A DNA stretch of 56,880 bases from Anaerolineales bacterium UBA5797 (GCA_002418205.1 DIDP01000006.1:12308-69187), one strand, 5' to 3'; positions 22,470 through 31,987 are shown, numbered from the stretch's first letter. The notes: generated from the sequence alone by a model not told the origin. Made by a program: numbers and translations.

Positions 22470-25205
22470 TTACTCCAACGCCTTTACCACCTCAGCAATC
22501 GCTTCCGCGGACGGTAAATGAATGCGGATCACCTTCCGTTTGGCTTCGATCAGGGCTTCGTAATCGCCCAATGCCTGCGCGCGGATGAGCGTGCCGAAAC
22601 TCAAGCCTTCGGTTGGAATTTCAACGTCTTTTTCCGATTCGGCGGTGATCTGAATGAACAACGCGTTCTTCAAGCCGCCTTTATGGAATTGACCCGTCGA
22701 ATGCTGGAAGCGCGGACCAAACCCCGCGGTCACTGCATTCCCGGTCTTTGCGCGGATGGCAACGCGCATCCGCTGCAATGCGTCGATCATGTCACCGTTA
22801 CGCGGCAGATAGGCGTTGATGGCAATATATCCACCCGCCTTCGCTTTTTTCAAGGAGCCGTTCAACACGGTCTTCAGCGACGCGCCGGTCACAGCCGTGG
22901 GAGAAAACACCGCCACGCCATCCTTCTTCCAGGCAGGCTTGCCTTCCTTCAATTTGCCATTCTTTTGATATTCGGCGATCTTTGCTTTCGTGATCTTCTT
23001 GCTCGACTCTACATTCGGCTGGTCGAACGCGTTCACGCCGACGATCGAACATGCCACCACGGTCGCGATCTCCCAGCGGAACATCTCCGCGCCGATTTCA
23101 TACACGCCGGGAATCGTAAACTCGATCACAGGATGCCCCGCCTTCCGCAGGGACTCCATCGCTTCATCCAACCCGCCGGTCTGGCGCAGATACACAAACA
23201 GCCGATCCTCCTCATAGTGATTCACATCGCCCAACGGCTCCAGGGGCACAGGCAGGATTCCCTTCCCATTCTTACCGCTGGACTCGGCGATGATCTGTTC
23301 CACCCAGCCTGCAAAAGCGGACAAAGGCGCGTCCGCCAGGACCGTCAATTTATCGCGCCCCCGCAAAGCGGATTCGCCGATGACAGCTCCCAGCGCCAAC
23401 CCCGGATTCCGCGCCGCGGGCACATGCTCGCCGCACTGACGCCGCATCCAATCCGCTTTATCGAGCAATCGATCCAGGTCCATGCCCAACAAGGCGGCAG
23501 GCGCCAGACCGAAATCGGTCAACGCAGAATAACGCCCGCCGACCATTTCATCGGCGGAGAAGATCTTTCGAAATTCCCGTTTGCGCGCCAACGCTTCGAG
23601 CGATGTGCCGGGATCGGTTGTCGCCACAAAACGCGAGCCGTCCTTTTTGCTGAGTTTCCAAAAATAGGTGAATGCAGACAACGTCTCTGCCGTGCCGCCC
23701 GATTTGCTGGCGACGATGTACAAACTTTTATCGGGCGGATATTCCTCTGCGGCTTTTGCAACCTGCACGGGATCGGTCGAATCCAAGATGGCGAGCGACA
23801 ACGGTGCATCGATCTTTGCCGCGGCGAGCAACGAACTGAACACTTCAGCGGTCAACGACGAGCCGCCCATGCCCAGCACCAGCACGCGGTCGATCTTTGC
23901 CTTATGGATCTCATTTGCGAAGGAGAGGTACTCATCCATCTTCTGGCGCGCTTTATCTGTCGAATCCAGCCAGCCCATGCGGATGAGAACTTCTGCTTTA
24001 CCGGCTTCGTCCTTTGCCCAGAGTGTGGGGTCATGCTTCCAGATACGGGCGGGGACGGAATCCGCTTCGAGCTGGGAGATGCGTTTGGAAACGGGAACAG
24101 CCAGAGGTCCCAGGGATGAGGCGGCGCTTTTCCTCCGCTTCTCGATGGTTTCGAGCAATTGCGCAAATGCATCCGCAAAGGCTTTAACTCCCTCATCCTC
24201 GAGTTCCTGCGTGACAACATCCATCGAGATGCCCGCGGCTTCGATCTGATCGATCTCCTGCTGCGCACGATCAACATCGCGCATGAGCGTCATCTCCGCT
24301 TTGCCGTGATCCTTGAACGCCTCCAACGTATGCGGCGGGACGGTGTTGACGGTCTCGGGACCGATGAGTTCGTCCACATAAAGCGTATCGGGGTAGGCGG
24401 GATTCTTCGTGCTGGTGCTTGCCCACAACGGGCGCTGGACATGCGCACCCTTGACCTTGAGTTTCTCCCAACGACGGCCGACAAAGGTCTGATGATATTG
24501 ATCGTAGGCAAGTTTGGCGTTGGCGATGGCGGCTTTGCCGCGCAAGGGAGAACCATCGGGCAACTGCGGATCGACCTTGGAATCAACGCGTGAAACAAAG
24601 AACGAGGCAACCGATGCAATGTGATCGATGGGATGCCCCGCGGCGAGTCGGTCTTCAAGCCCGCCGAGATAGGCGTCCATCACTTCGGCATAACGCTTGA
24701 GCGAAAAGATGAGCGTGATGTTGATATTGACGCCTGCGGCGATCGATTTGCGGATCGCAGGGATGCCATCCTTCGTGGCGGGGATCTTGACCATCAGATT
24801 CGGACGCGCGACGCGCGCCCAGAGTTGCTGTGCCTGCGCGGCGGTCGCTTCGGTATCATGTGCAATGTTCGGGCTGACCTCGATGCTGACAAATCCGTCA
24901 CCGCCGTTGGTCTCTTCATACAGCGGCAGGAACGCGTCACAAGCCGCCTTGATATCCTCGATGGCAAGCTGCCAGAAGATCTTCTCGGCATCCCAGCCCG
25001 CCCAGGCAAGCGGCGTGAGGGCGGAATCGTAATCGTTCGATTTCGCGATCGCCGCGTTGAAGATGGACGGATTGGAGGTAACGCCGCGGATCTCACCGCG
25101 GTTGATCATGGCTTTGAATTCGCCGTTCTCCAAAATTTTCCTCTGGATGTTGTCATACCAGAGGGATTGTCCGAGCTGAGTCAATTTTTCAATTGTTGGA
25201 TTCAT
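22470..25205 (-). CDS. tal-pgi: Bifunctional transaldolase / glucose-6-phosphate isomerase
   Basis: 911 residues, a natural fusion. Residues 1 to about 370 are transaldolase: SLWYDNIQR, GVTSNPSIFNAAI, EVSPNIAHDT, and the Schiff-base lysine strand NLMVKIPATKDG. The second part (about 395-911) is a phosphoglucose isomerase: VLVLGMGGSSLTAEVF, IVASKSGGTAETLS, GGRYSALTDFGLAP, GVNAFDQPNVE. The fusion joins the non-oxidative pentose phosphate pathway to glycolysis. The ATG at 25205 has AAGGAAAGG upstream and lies 19 bases after rpiB, so tkt, rpiB and tal-pgi form a pentose phosphate gene set. Confidence 0.96.
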   Translation of the reverse strand: MNPTIEKLTQLGQSLWYDNIQRKILENGEFKAMINRGEIRGVTSNPSIFNAAIAKSNDYDSALTPLAWAGWDAEKIFWQLAIEDIKAACDAFLPLYEETNGGDGFVSIEVSPNIAHDTEATAAQAQQLWARVARPNLMVKIPATKDGIPAIRKSIAAGVNINITLIFSLKRYAEVMDAYLGGLEDRLAAGHPIDHIASVASFFVSRVDSKVDPQLPDGSPLRGKAAIANAKLAYDQYHQTFVGRRWEKLKVKGAHVQRPLWASTSTKNPAYPDTLYVDELIGPETVNTVPPHTLEAFKDHGKAEMTLMRDVDRAQQEIDQIEAAGISMDVVTQELEDEGVKAFADAFAQLLETIEKRRKSAASSLGPLAVPVSKRISQLEADSVPARIWKHDPTLWAKDEAGKAEVLIRMGWLDSTDKARQKMDEYLSFANEIHKAKIDRVLVLGMGGSSLTAEVFSSLLAAAKIDAPLSLAILDSTDPVQVAKAAEEYPPDKSLYIVASKSGGTAETLSAFTYFWKLSKKDGSRFVATTDPGTSLEALARKREFRKIFSADEMVGGRYSALTDFGLAPAALLGMDLDRLLDKADWMRRQCGEHVPAARNPGLALGAVIGESALRGRDKLTVLADAPLSAFAGWVEQIIAESSGKNGKGILPVPLEPLGDVNHYEEDRLFVYLRQTGGLDEAMESLRKAGHPVIEFTIPGVYEIGAEMFRWEIATVVACSIVGVNAFDQPNVESSKKITKAKIAEYQKNGKLKEGKPAWKKDGVAVFSPTAVTGASLKTVLNGSLKKAKAGGYIAINAYLPRNGDMIDALQRMRVAIRAKTGNAVTAGFGPRFQHSTGQFHKGGLKNALFIQITAESEKDVEIPTEGLSFGTLIRAQALGDYEALIEAKRKVIRIHLPSAEAIAEVVKALE

Positions 25206-25224
25206 TTTCGCCTTTCCTTGCAAC

Positions 25225-25692
25225 TCATAAAACAGATTCACCGTTTTCCATTTTATGGATCTTGCCCACCCGCCTCGCCAGCCGTTCGCCGCCTGCCTCG
25301 TTCCCAAGATAATGCGCCCCCAAAAAGGATTTGACCAACGCCGTTGCGAGTTCCGGTCCGATCACCCGCCCACCAAGGCAGAGTACATTCATGTCATCGT
25401 GCAGGACGCCCTGCGCGGCGGAATAAGTATCATGACAAATGGAGGCGTACACACCCTTCATCTTGTTCGCGGCAATGCACGCGCCGACACCCGAACCACA
25501 GACCAGAATCCCGCGCTCGGCTTCATCGTTCTGGATCGCGCGTCCCACCTTCTCGGTGAAGTCCGGGAAGTCAACCGATTCCGCGGAATTCGTTCCCATG
25601 TCAATGGGCTCATGCCCCGCGGCGCGGACAGCCTCCAGCACGGTTTGTTTGAGCGGGAAACCCGCATGGTCAAAGCCAACAGCGATTTTCAT
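25225..25692 (-). CDS. rpiB: Ribose-5-phosphate isomerase B
   Basis: 155 residues. Interconverts ribose 5-phosphate and ribulose 5-phosphate. MKIAVGFDHAGFPLK start, GTNSAESVDFPDF, the catalytic Cys in GILVCGSGVGACIAANK near residue 66, HDTYSAAQGVLHDDMNVLCLGGRVIG. These are all standard for RpiB/LacAB. The C-terminal helix ends HKMENGESVL. It is placed between tkt and tal-pgi on the same strand; a REP-like repeat lies between it and tkt. Confidence 0.95.
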   Translation of the reverse strand: MKIAVGFDHAGFPLKQTVLEAVRAAGHEPIDMGTNSAESVDFPDFTEKVGRAIQNDEAERGILVCGSGVGACIAANKMKGVYASICHDTYSAAQGVLHDDMNVLCLGGRVIGPELATALVKSFLGAHYLGNEAGGERLARRVGKIHKMENGESVL

Positions 25693-25703
25693 AAAACTCC
25701 AGA

Positions 25704-25780
25704 CATGTCATTGCCAGCGCTTTTTGCGAAGCAATCTCTCGTTGTGCGAGGAGATTGCTTCGCTTCGCTCGCAACGACAT
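25704..25780. repeat. REP/BIME-like palindromic element
   Basis: Outer arms ATGTCATTGC/GCAACGACAT flank an inner 11-bp stem GAAGCAATCTC (25728-25738) and GAGATTGCTTC (25751-25761). It sits between tkt (upstream) and rpiB and could form an mRNA-stabilising or attenuating hairpin. It shares its core with 15421-15448. Confidence 0.8.
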
Positions 25781-25781
25781 A

Positions 25782-27755
25782 CTACAGCAATTCTTTTGCT
25801 CTCGCGACCACATTTTCAACCGTAAAGCCAAACTTCTCAAAGATGATCTTGTATGGGGCGGACGCGCCATAATGATCGATACCCAATATGGACGATGCGT
25901 ATCGCTCCCAGCCGAGGGTTGCTCCCGCCTCGACAGCGAGTCGCCTCTGGATCTTTTTCGGCAACACCGATTCACGATAAGCCTCAGCCTGTTTCTCGAA
26001 CAACTCCCAACTCGGGAACGACACCACGCGCACCCCACGACCCTCCTCGTGAAGTTTCTGCGCGGCACCCATGACCAACCCAACCTCCGATCCTGAAGCC
26101 ATCAGGATAATTTCGGGATCGCCGAAATCCTTCAACACGTACGCGCCCTTGCTCACTGTTTCACCATCAACGGGCTCAAACGTCGGCACCGCCTGCCGCG
26201 TCAATGCCAGCGCGATCGGTCTCTCGCGGTGTGAGATGGCATACTTCCACGCCTCACGGACCTCATTCGCATCCGCCGGGCGGATCACCGTCAAATTGGG
26301 CGTTGCCCGCAATGTCATCAATTGCTCGATGGGCTGATGTGTGGGGCCATCTTCACCGAGACCCACGCTGTCGTGCGTAAAAACGAAGATCGAAGGGATG
26401 TGCGACAGCGCCGCGATGCGAATGGCGGGTTTCATGTAATCAGAGAAGATCAGGAACGTCCCACCATAAGCGACGATGCCGCCATATAAATTCATACCAT
26501 TCAAAGCTGCACCCATTGCGTGTTCGCGCACACCAAATCGCATATAACGCCCGGATGGGTTGTCCTTTTGGAAATCGCCAGCCTCATCGAATTTCGTATT
26601 GTTCGAAGGGGTCAGGTCCGCCGAACCTCCGACAAGTTCAGGGAGTTTCACCGACAGGGCATTCAGCACTTTGCCGGAAGAGGCGCGCGTCGCCATTCCC
26701 TTTGCATCCGCGGGGAAGACCGGCAGATCCGCGTCCCAGCCATTCGGTAGTTGACCCGCCAAACGCTGCTGTAACTCTGCCCCGAGCCCCGGGTGGATGC
26801 GTTTGTACGCGTCGAAGCGCATCTTCCAGTCGTGTTCGGCTTCGCGGCCTTTATCCACCGCGCCGCGATAGAACTCCAGCACATCATCGGGGATGAGAAA
26901 ACGCGGTTCCAGGGGCCAGCCGAGGTTTTCCTTTGCGGCATTGAGCTCTTCATCGCCAAGCGGTTCGCCATGCGCCTTGGAGGTCCCCTGTTTATGAGGC
27001 GCGCCATAACCGATGAGCGTACGGCACATGATAATGGACGGACGCGGGTCGGCCTTGGCAGCGCGGATTGCGCCATCGATGGCATCCACATCATTGCCGT
27101 CCGCGATCTTTTGCACGTGCCAGTCATAGGCTTCGAAGCGCGCCGCGCGATCCTCGGTGAAAGCCAGATCCGTGGAGCCATCGATCGAAATGTGGTTGTC
27201 ATCGTACAGGTAAATGATTCGTCCGAGTCCCAAATGTCCCGCCAGCGATGCGGCTTCAGAGGCAACGCCTTCCATCAGATCGCCGTCCGTGACGATGCCA
27301 TAGATGTACGATTGAATGATCTCATGCCCGGGTTTGTTGAATTCCGCGGCGAGATGGGTTGCGGCGATCGCCATGCCCACGCCGGTGGCGAATCCCTGCC
27401 CCAGCGGGCCGGTCGTCGTCTCCACACCGGGGGTGAGACCGTATTCCGGGTGACCCGGTGTGATGCTACCCCACTGGCGGAAGTTCCTGATCTGGTCAAG
27501 TGAAACGTCGTAACCCGTCAGGTGCAGTAAAGAGTAAAGGAGCATGGAACCATGCCCGCCCGAAAGGATGAAGCGGTCACGTCCTGTCCACTTTGGATTG
27601 CGCGGGTTGTGGCGCAGGTGACGTGCCCACAAGGTATAAGCCATTGCGGCGGCGCCCATCGGAAGTCCCGGATGACCCGAGTTGGCTTGCTGAACGGCAT
27701 CCGCCGAAAGGAAACGCAGGGTATTGATTGCGCGAGTCTGTAGTTCTTCAGTCAT
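25782..27755 (-). CDS. tkt: Transketolase
   Basis: 657 residues. Thiamine-diphosphate enzyme of the non-oxidative pentose phosphate pathway, transferring two-carbon units. TPP/Mg motif TDGDLMEGVASEAASLAGHL through LYDDNHISIDG near 155-190; substrate His motifs GHPGLPMGAA (N-terminus) and GPTHQPIEQL; pyrimidine domain ADLTPSNNTKFDEAG and SIFVFTHDSVGLGEDG. The ATG at 27755 (MTEELQTRAI) gives the normal length. Likely first gene of tkt-rpiB-tal/pgi, with an 85-base gap to the kinase gene on the other strand. Confidence 0.97.
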   Translation of the reverse strand: MTEELQTRAINTLRFLSADAVQQANSGHPGLPMGAAAMAYTLWARHLRHNPRNPKWTGRDRFILSGGHGSMLLYSLLHLTGYDVSLDQIRNFRQWGSITPGHPEYGLTPGVETTTGPLGQGFATGVGMAIAATHLAAEFNKPGHEIIQSYIYGIVTDGDLMEGVASEAASLAGHLGLGRIIYLYDDNHISIDGSTDLAFTEDRAARFEAYDWHVQKIADGNDVDAIDGAIRAAKADPRPSIIMCRTLIGYGAPHKQGTSKAHGEPLGDEELNAAKENLGWPLEPRFLIPDDVLEFYRGAVDKGREAEHDWKMRFDAYKRIHPGLGAELQQRLAGQLPNGWDADLPVFPADAKGMATRASSGKVLNALSVKLPELVGGSADLTPSNNTKFDEAGDFQKDNPSGRYMRFGVREHAMGAALNGMNLYGGIVAYGGTFLIFSDYMKPAIRIAALSHIPSIFVFTHDSVGLGEDGPTHQPIEQLMTLRATPNLTVIRPADANEVREAWKYAISHRERPIALALTRQAVPTFEPVDGETVSKGAYVLKDFGDPEIILMASGSEVGLVMGAAQKLHEEGRGVRVVSFPSWELFEKQAEAYRESVLPKKIQRRLAVEAGATLGWERYASSILGIDHYGASAPYKIIFEKFGFTVENVVARAKELL

Positions 27756-27839
27756 GTGTAACCTTCTTCGTTGAGATACTCCATTTTACCACCCCCATAT
27801 CGGGGATATAATTCAGCATCATATTCCGGGAGAGCACAC

Positions 27840-28937
27840 TTGCACCACTTCGTTTCGATCGCAAGGGAATTTTATAACGAGGGACAGATCATCCAGGTTC
27901 GGGAATTCGGTAACGGCAACATCAACGACACCTATCTGGTGACAACAGATTCAAAGGACGAAACCCATTTTGTGTTACAGCGCATCAACACCAATGTTTT
28001 TCGCCATCCCCGCCTCATCATGCAAAACATGCGTGTCTTTACCGAGCACATGCGCAAACGCGCCCGCGAGGAAGGTCATCACTGGGAGATGCCGCGCGTA
28101 TTGCCGGCGCACGATGGGCAGGATTTTTTCATCGATCAAAATGGTGATTTCTGGCGCGCCATCAGTTACGTTCAGGGAACGCAATCCTTCGATACGATCA
28201 TGGACACTAACCACGCCCGCGAAGTGGGACATGCCCTTGGGATCTTTCACTATTTGATCAGCGACCTTCCAGTGCACCGGCTTGCCGATACACTGGAAGG
28301 CTTTCACATCGCGCCGCGTTATCTCCAGCAATACGATCTGGCTTTTTCACAAAATGGATACAAGCTCGACCCCGAAGTCAAATATTGCATCAACTTCATC
28401 GAACGGAGGCGCGGCTTTGCAAGCACCCTGGAACTCGCCCGTGAACAGGGCAGGCTGCAACCTCGCGCCGTGCATGGCGACCCCAAGGTCAACAATGTGA
28501 TGATCGAAAAGTCAACGGGCCGCGCCATCAGCCTGGTGGATCTAGATACGGTCAAGCCGGGATTGATCCATTATGACATCGGGGATTGCCTGCGGTCGGG
28601 ATGCAACCCGCTCGGCGAAGAGACAGAAGACTGGGAGGCGGTTCACTTCGACCCTGAAATTGGTGCGGCGCTTCTGGGCGGATACCTCTCCCAGGCCCGC
28701 AACTTCCTGACCGCGGCTGATTACGAATACCTTTTCGATTCCATCCGACTGCTCGCTTTCGAACTTGGGATCCGATTCTTTGCCGACCATCTTGCCGGAA
28801 ATGTCTACTTCAAGGTCAAACATCCTGAACACAACCTACAGCGGGCGTTGGTCCAATTCAAATTGACCGAGTCCATCGAGGCGCATGAAGCGGATATCCG
28901 AAACATCATCCAGGCAATGGTGTCACGCCCGGCATGA
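27840..28937 (+). CDS. Aminoglycoside-phosphotransferase-fold kinase (NahK-like)
   Basis: 365 residues with a protein-kinase-like APH fold. N-lobe GNGNINDTYLV (nucleotide loop), hinge SYVQGTQSFDT, catalytic loop RAVHGDPKVNNVM, metal-binding SLVDLDTVKPGL. The overall pattern resembles N-acetylhexosamine 1-kinase of the lacto-N-biose pathway, but other sugar or amino-alcohol kinases are possible. The TTG at 27840 preceded by GGGAG (7-base spacing) is the preferred start. An earlier in-frame TTG at 27771 would add residues encoded across a TATAAT element (27807-27812). The next gene overlaps by 4 bases. Confidence 0.82.
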   Translation: MHHFVSIAREFYNEGQIIQVREFGNGNINDTYLVTTDSKDETHFVLQRINTNVFRHPRLIMQNMRVFTEHMRKRAREEGHHWEMPRVLPAHDGQDFFIDQNGDFWRAISYVQGTQSFDTIMDTNHAREVGHALGIFHYLISDLPVHRLADTLEGFHIAPRYLQQYDLAFSQNGYKLDPEVKYCINFIERRRGFASTLELAREQGRLQPRAVHGDPKVNNVMIEKSTGRAISLVDLDTVKPGLIHYDIGDCLRSGCNPLGEETEDWEAVHFDPEIGAALLGGYLSQARNFLTAADYEYLFDSIRLLAFELGIRFFADHLAGNVYFKVKHPEHNLQRALVQFKLTESIEAHEADIRNIIQAMVSRPA

Positions 28938-29473
28938 CAAAGCAGACGTTTTCGCTTGTCCCATTCCCCGCAACCAACCTCCCGGATATCACAGTCCGAG
29001 GGAATATTTCACGCCAGGACAATTCCGTAAGCCTTCATTATGAGGTTTGCGGAAACATCGAAACCATCCAATTTCCAGAGTCATCCATCACTGCCTCCCG
29101 CAAGGATGAATTGTGGACAGCAACCTGTTTTGAATTCTTCTTGGCAATAAAAGATCAGCCGCAATACTGGGAATTCAACATGTCGCCATCCGGTGACTGG
29201 AACGTCTTCGTTATGGACGCCTATCGCCGGGTGGGTTTCCGCGCTGAAACAAAAATTTCTCGACTGCCATTCGATTTCAAAAAACACAGCCACGAATATT
29301 CGCTCGATGTTTTGGCAAATCTAAATCCGATCATCCCTGCCGACCGAAATATACAGATTGGGATTGCCGCCATCGTACAATCGACAGACGGACAGGAGAC
29401 GTATTGGGCGCTTGCTCATCCTGCTCAACAAGCAGATTTTCATTTGCAGGAAGGTTTCATAATCACCCTGTAG
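28934..29473 (+). CDS. DOMON-like domain protein
   Basis: 179 residues, beta-rich, no signal peptide. It begins with FSLVPFPATNLPDITVRGNISR and contains DELWTATCFEFFLA, YWEFNMSPSGDWNVFVMDAYR and IGIAAIVQSTDGQETYWALAHP. This pattern matches the small 'DOMON-like' proteins of Chloroflexota and Cyanobacteria related to carbohydrate- or heme-binding sandwiches. No catalytic role is assigned in the family as far as I know. The start overlaps the kinase stop (ATGA), so the two are co-translated; a sugar-binding partner for the kinase is conceivable but unproven. Confidence 0.75.
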   Translation: MTKQTFSLVPFPATNLPDITVRGNISRQDNSVSLHYEVCGNIETIQFPESSITASRKDELWTATCFEFFLAIKDQPQYWEFNMSPSGDWNVFVMDAYRRVGFRAETKISRLPFDFKKHSHEYSLDVLANLNPIIPADRNIQIGIAAIVQSTDGQETYWALAHPAQQADFHLQEGFIITL

Positions 29474-29485
29474 TGTAAGAAAAGG

Positions 29486-30055
29486 ATGGCTGCAAACTTC
29501 CATAAACCAGATATGTCCACCACACAGCGACGAATCATATACTCCATTATCCTGCTCCTCGGCTTCGCGTGGATCTTCGTCAGCGCGGACCGGTCAGGGA
29601 CATCCACCGCAGGGCAAATTCCTGCGCCGCAAGCGGGTTTTCTGGCGCCGGATTTCGAATTAAAAACGCCGGACGGTGAAACTATCAGACTCTCGGACCT
29701 GCGCGGGCAGGCGGTGCTGGTCAACTTGTGGGCAACATGGTGCCCACCCTGCCGGGCGGAAATGCCGGCAATCGAAAAGATCTACAACGAATACAAAGAA
29801 GCTGGGCTGGTCGTCCTTGCCGTGAATATGACCTATCAGGACGACCCGTTTGAAGTCGTGCCGTTCGTGGAGGACCACGAGCTTACCTTCCCGATCCTGC
29901 TCGATGAAACCGGCGATGTTGGATCGGCTTATCAATTGCGTTCCCTGCCATCCTCCTTTTTCATTGACCGGGATGGCCTCATCAATGAGGTCATCGTTGG
30001 TGGACCGATGGCAGAGGCACTGTTAAGAACAAGGGTGGAGGAAATATTGAAATGA
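29486..30055 (+). CDS. TlpA-type thiol-disulfide oxidoreductase
   Basis: 189 residues. A single N-terminal membrane anchor (RIIYSIILLLGFAWIFV), then an extracytoplasmic thioredoxin fold with redox motif WCPPC (Cys86, Cys89), LWATW before it and cis-Pro segment LPSSFFIDRDG. Such proteins reduce apocytochromes or other exported thiols. The ATG at 29486 follows AAAGG; a second ATG (29513) would shorten the cytoplasmic tail. It overlaps the Lgt-like gene by 4 bases, suggesting both act on envelope proteins. Confidence 0.9.
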   Translation: MAANFHKPDMSTTQRRIIYSIILLLGFAWIFVSADRSGTSTAGQIPAPQAGFLAPDFELKTPDGETIRLSDLRGQAVLVNLWATWCPPCRAEMPAIEKIYNEYKEAGLVVLAVNMTYQDDPFEVVPFVEDHELTFPILLDETGDVGSAYQLRSLPSSFFIDRDGLINEVIVGGPMAEALLRTRVEEILK

Positions 30056-30780
30056 TCGAAGCATTCCGTTCCCTGTTCGCCCCGCCCCGTCACTTTATTT
30101 TGATCGTTGCCGCACTTTGGATCGGTCTGACACTTGCCGAAAAACGAAGTGAAAAACATGGCGTCTCAAAAGAACAACTCAACAACGTTTCGTTCTACAG
30201 CATCATCGGTTACGTGATCGGCGGGCGAGTCCTGTTCGCGCTCGCAAACCTATCATCGTTCGCCCAAAGCCCCTTCAGCATCTTCTCGCCCAACCCCGAT
30301 CTTTTCGATCCGACCGGTGCGCTGGTTGCAGGGGTTCTGGTCGGGACGATCTACGGTCAGCGGCAGAAACTTCAACTCCGGGGGACCCTCGATGCGTTGA
30401 CCCCGATCTTTGCCTCGCTCGCCATCGGGCTCGCCCTCGCCCACCTCGCCGCAGGGACAGCCTTCGGCAGCCCTACAACGCTTCCCTGGGGCATCCACTT
30501 GTGGAATGCGACGCGGCACCCGAGCCAGATCTACGAGTTGATCGCTTCGCTTCTCATTTTTGGATTGATCTGGTTTTACAGGCCCGATCCGCCCCCGGGG
30601 ATCCTTTTCCTTGACTTTATCGCGCTGACAGCCGGATCGCGCCTCCTCCTCGAGGCTTTCCGCGGAGACAGCACGCTGGTCCTTGGCGAATTCCGAGTGG
30701 CACAGATCGCAGCCTGGGGCATTCTGCTGATGGCACTGCTCGCAAGCGAGTCAATCCGTCAGCGTGAAAAAGCAAATTAA
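30052..30780 (+). CDS. Prolipoprotein diacylglyceryl transferase (Lgt)-like membrane protein
   Basis: 242 residues with about seven hydrophobic segments. Family marks: IGYVIGGRVLF (Lgt has LGGRIGYVL-like), PTGALVAGVLVG, and the conserved WGIHLWNATRHPSQIYEL. Lgt transfers diacylglycerol from phosphatidylglycerol to the lipobox Cys of lipoproteins. The RHPSQIYE segment supports an active enzyme, but the protein is shorter than typical Lgt (about 290), and the H-G region of the central loop is compressed, so it may be a diverged paralogue. It is co-translated with the TlpA gene and ends at a strong terminator. Confidence 0.8.
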   Translation: MIEAFRSLFAPPRHFILIVAALWIGLTLAEKRSEKHGVSKEQLNNVSFYSIIGYVIGGRVLFALANLSSFAQSPFSIFSPNPDLFDPTGALVAGVLVGTIYGQRQKLQLRGTLDALTPIFASLAIGLALAHLAAGTAFGSPTTLPWGIHLWNATRHPSQIYELIASLLIFGLIWFYRPDPPPGILFLDFIALTAGSRLLLEAFRGDSTLVLGEFRVAQIAAWGILLMALLASESIRQREKAN

Positions 30781-30785
30781 AACGG

Positions 30786-30819
30786 AAGCCGCCTCTCGTG
30801 AAGAAGGAGGCGGCTTTTT
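30786..30819. terminator. Bidirectional terminator between lgt-like gene and phhA
   Basis: AAGCCGCCTC (30786-30795) pairs with GAGGCGGCTT (30807-30816); TTTTT follows on plus and CCGTTTT on minus. It serves both convergent genes. Confidence 0.87.
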
Positions 30820-30827
30820 CATCCGGA

Positions 30828-31844
30828 TCAATTTCTCATTGCGATCGGTTTCAAATAGGAGTCGAGCAATTTGTCCATTTGCTCAAGCGATTCGCAGACG
30901 AAGAGCATCGGGTTGAAGGCATAAACCGTTTTCGGGATGCGTGCAATGGTCTCGATGTCGAACGGGGCGATGATCACCTCGCCGCCGAACATGCCTTCCT
31001 GCTTGATGCCCAGGTTCTTGTAGAGGGAAAGGACGACATTCCACCCCTCGTCGGCAGAGGACATCTGTCCCTTTTGGTGAAGCGCATTCACGCCGTCTAT
31101 GATGCGATGCAGGTTGGTCTTGTTTGCCTGGAAGTGCGCGTTGAGTTGCGGGAAGATCGGGCGGGTGTAATCGATGGCGTTATCACGTCCGAGGCGGTAG
31201 AACTCCATGATGGTACGGGTCAACTCCTTGCGCCCCGAAATGATGCCCGCGCCAAAGACCTTGAAACGGTTATCCTGCACCACCAGACCGAATTCCGTGC
31301 TGTACCACGCCAGCCGCTTGATGACTTCGCGCTCCTCCTGGGTCGCTTTCATGTAAGCAGGTGCAAATTTGTCCTCGATATCGGCGTAGAACTTCTGCGT
31401 CAGGAACGGCAGGTGACCGAAGATATCGTGGAACATATCCGGCTCGGGCGTGAACTCCATCTGGTCGCGTGTGCGCAGATAATCGGTGATAAGAAAAATG
31501 CGTTGACCGAATTTTTTATACCAGTCATCCGCCAGCGTGTAACGCACCACGGTCCGCTCGATGTGCCAGCCGGTGCGCGGCGTGATACGCCCGTTCAGAT
31601 GCGTAACAGTCGGAATGCGGTATGGGTCCAGTTCCAGTAATTCAAGTCCGCGCGTATATTCGCGGCAAAGATGCTCAAGCAGATACGGTTGATGGACACC
31701 GGCGAACAGGTCAGCCCAAATGGCGTGCTGTTCGTTGGAGAAATTGATCTCCTGATTTTCGGTTGTATACTCCCTGGTGGGGTCGATGTGTTCTGCTGCA
31801 ATGTCCCCCGTATAGATGGGCGTTTGATTCTTATCCATATTCAT
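30828..31844 (-). CDS. phhA: Phenylalanine 4-monooxygenase
   Basis: 338 residues. Tetrahydropterin-dependent, non-heme iron enzyme turning phenylalanine into tyrosine. Iron ligands His139 and His144 in PDMFHDIFGHLP and Glu184 in WYSTEFGL are intact; FTPEPD and GRKELTRTI regions match the aromatic amino acid hydroxylase core. No N-terminal ACT domain, as in bacterial enzymes; the C-terminal 70 residues extend beyond the core. Two ATGs (31844, 31838) are possible behind AAAGG. It is divergent from a FolM-like pteridine reductase across 143 bp, followed by folB, folK and folE, so cofactor supply is encoded next to the enzyme. Confidence 0.95.
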   Translation of the reverse strand: MNMDKNQTPIYTGDIAAEHIDPTREYTTENQEINFSNEQHAIWADLFAGVHQPYLLEHLCREYTRGLELLELDPYRIPTVTHLNGRITPRTGWHIERTVVRYTLADDWYKKFGQRIFLITDYLRTRDQMEFTPEPDMFHDIFGHLPFLTQKFYADIEDKFAPAYMKATQEEREVIKRLAWYSTEFGLVVQDNRFKVFGAGIISGRKELTRTIMEFYRLGRDNAIDYTRPIFPQLNAHFQANKTNLHRIIDGVNALHQKGQMSSADEGWNVVLSLYKNLGIKQEGMFGGEVIIAPFDIETIARIPKTVYAFNPMLFVCESLEQMDKLLDSYLKPIAMRN

Positions 31845-31952
31845 GCCTTTCTTTTTGTGGAAGGATCATGGTACGAGAACTCAAAACATCTGCTGAGAAA
31901 ATATATCACCGCCAAACAGGTGCGTCAAGGAATGGGACAATTCCCCTCGTTT

Positions 31953-31980
31953 TTGATTGAGTAAAATTATGCAGTAGAAT
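31953..31980 (+). promoter_or_regulatory. Promoter of the folM-like gene, likely leaderless mRNA
   Basis: TTGATT (31953-31958), 16-bp spacer, TAGAAT (31975-31980). The expected start falls at or next to the ATG at 31988, and no ribosome site is present. A further TATAAT overlaps the ATG itself. Confidence 0.5.
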
Positions 31981-31987
31981 TCCTATA

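Noticed and set aside
22518..24119. 533-codon open frame on the plus strand
   Set aside because: It is antisense to tal-pgi, which is unmistakable; the reading is His/Arg-rich without domains.
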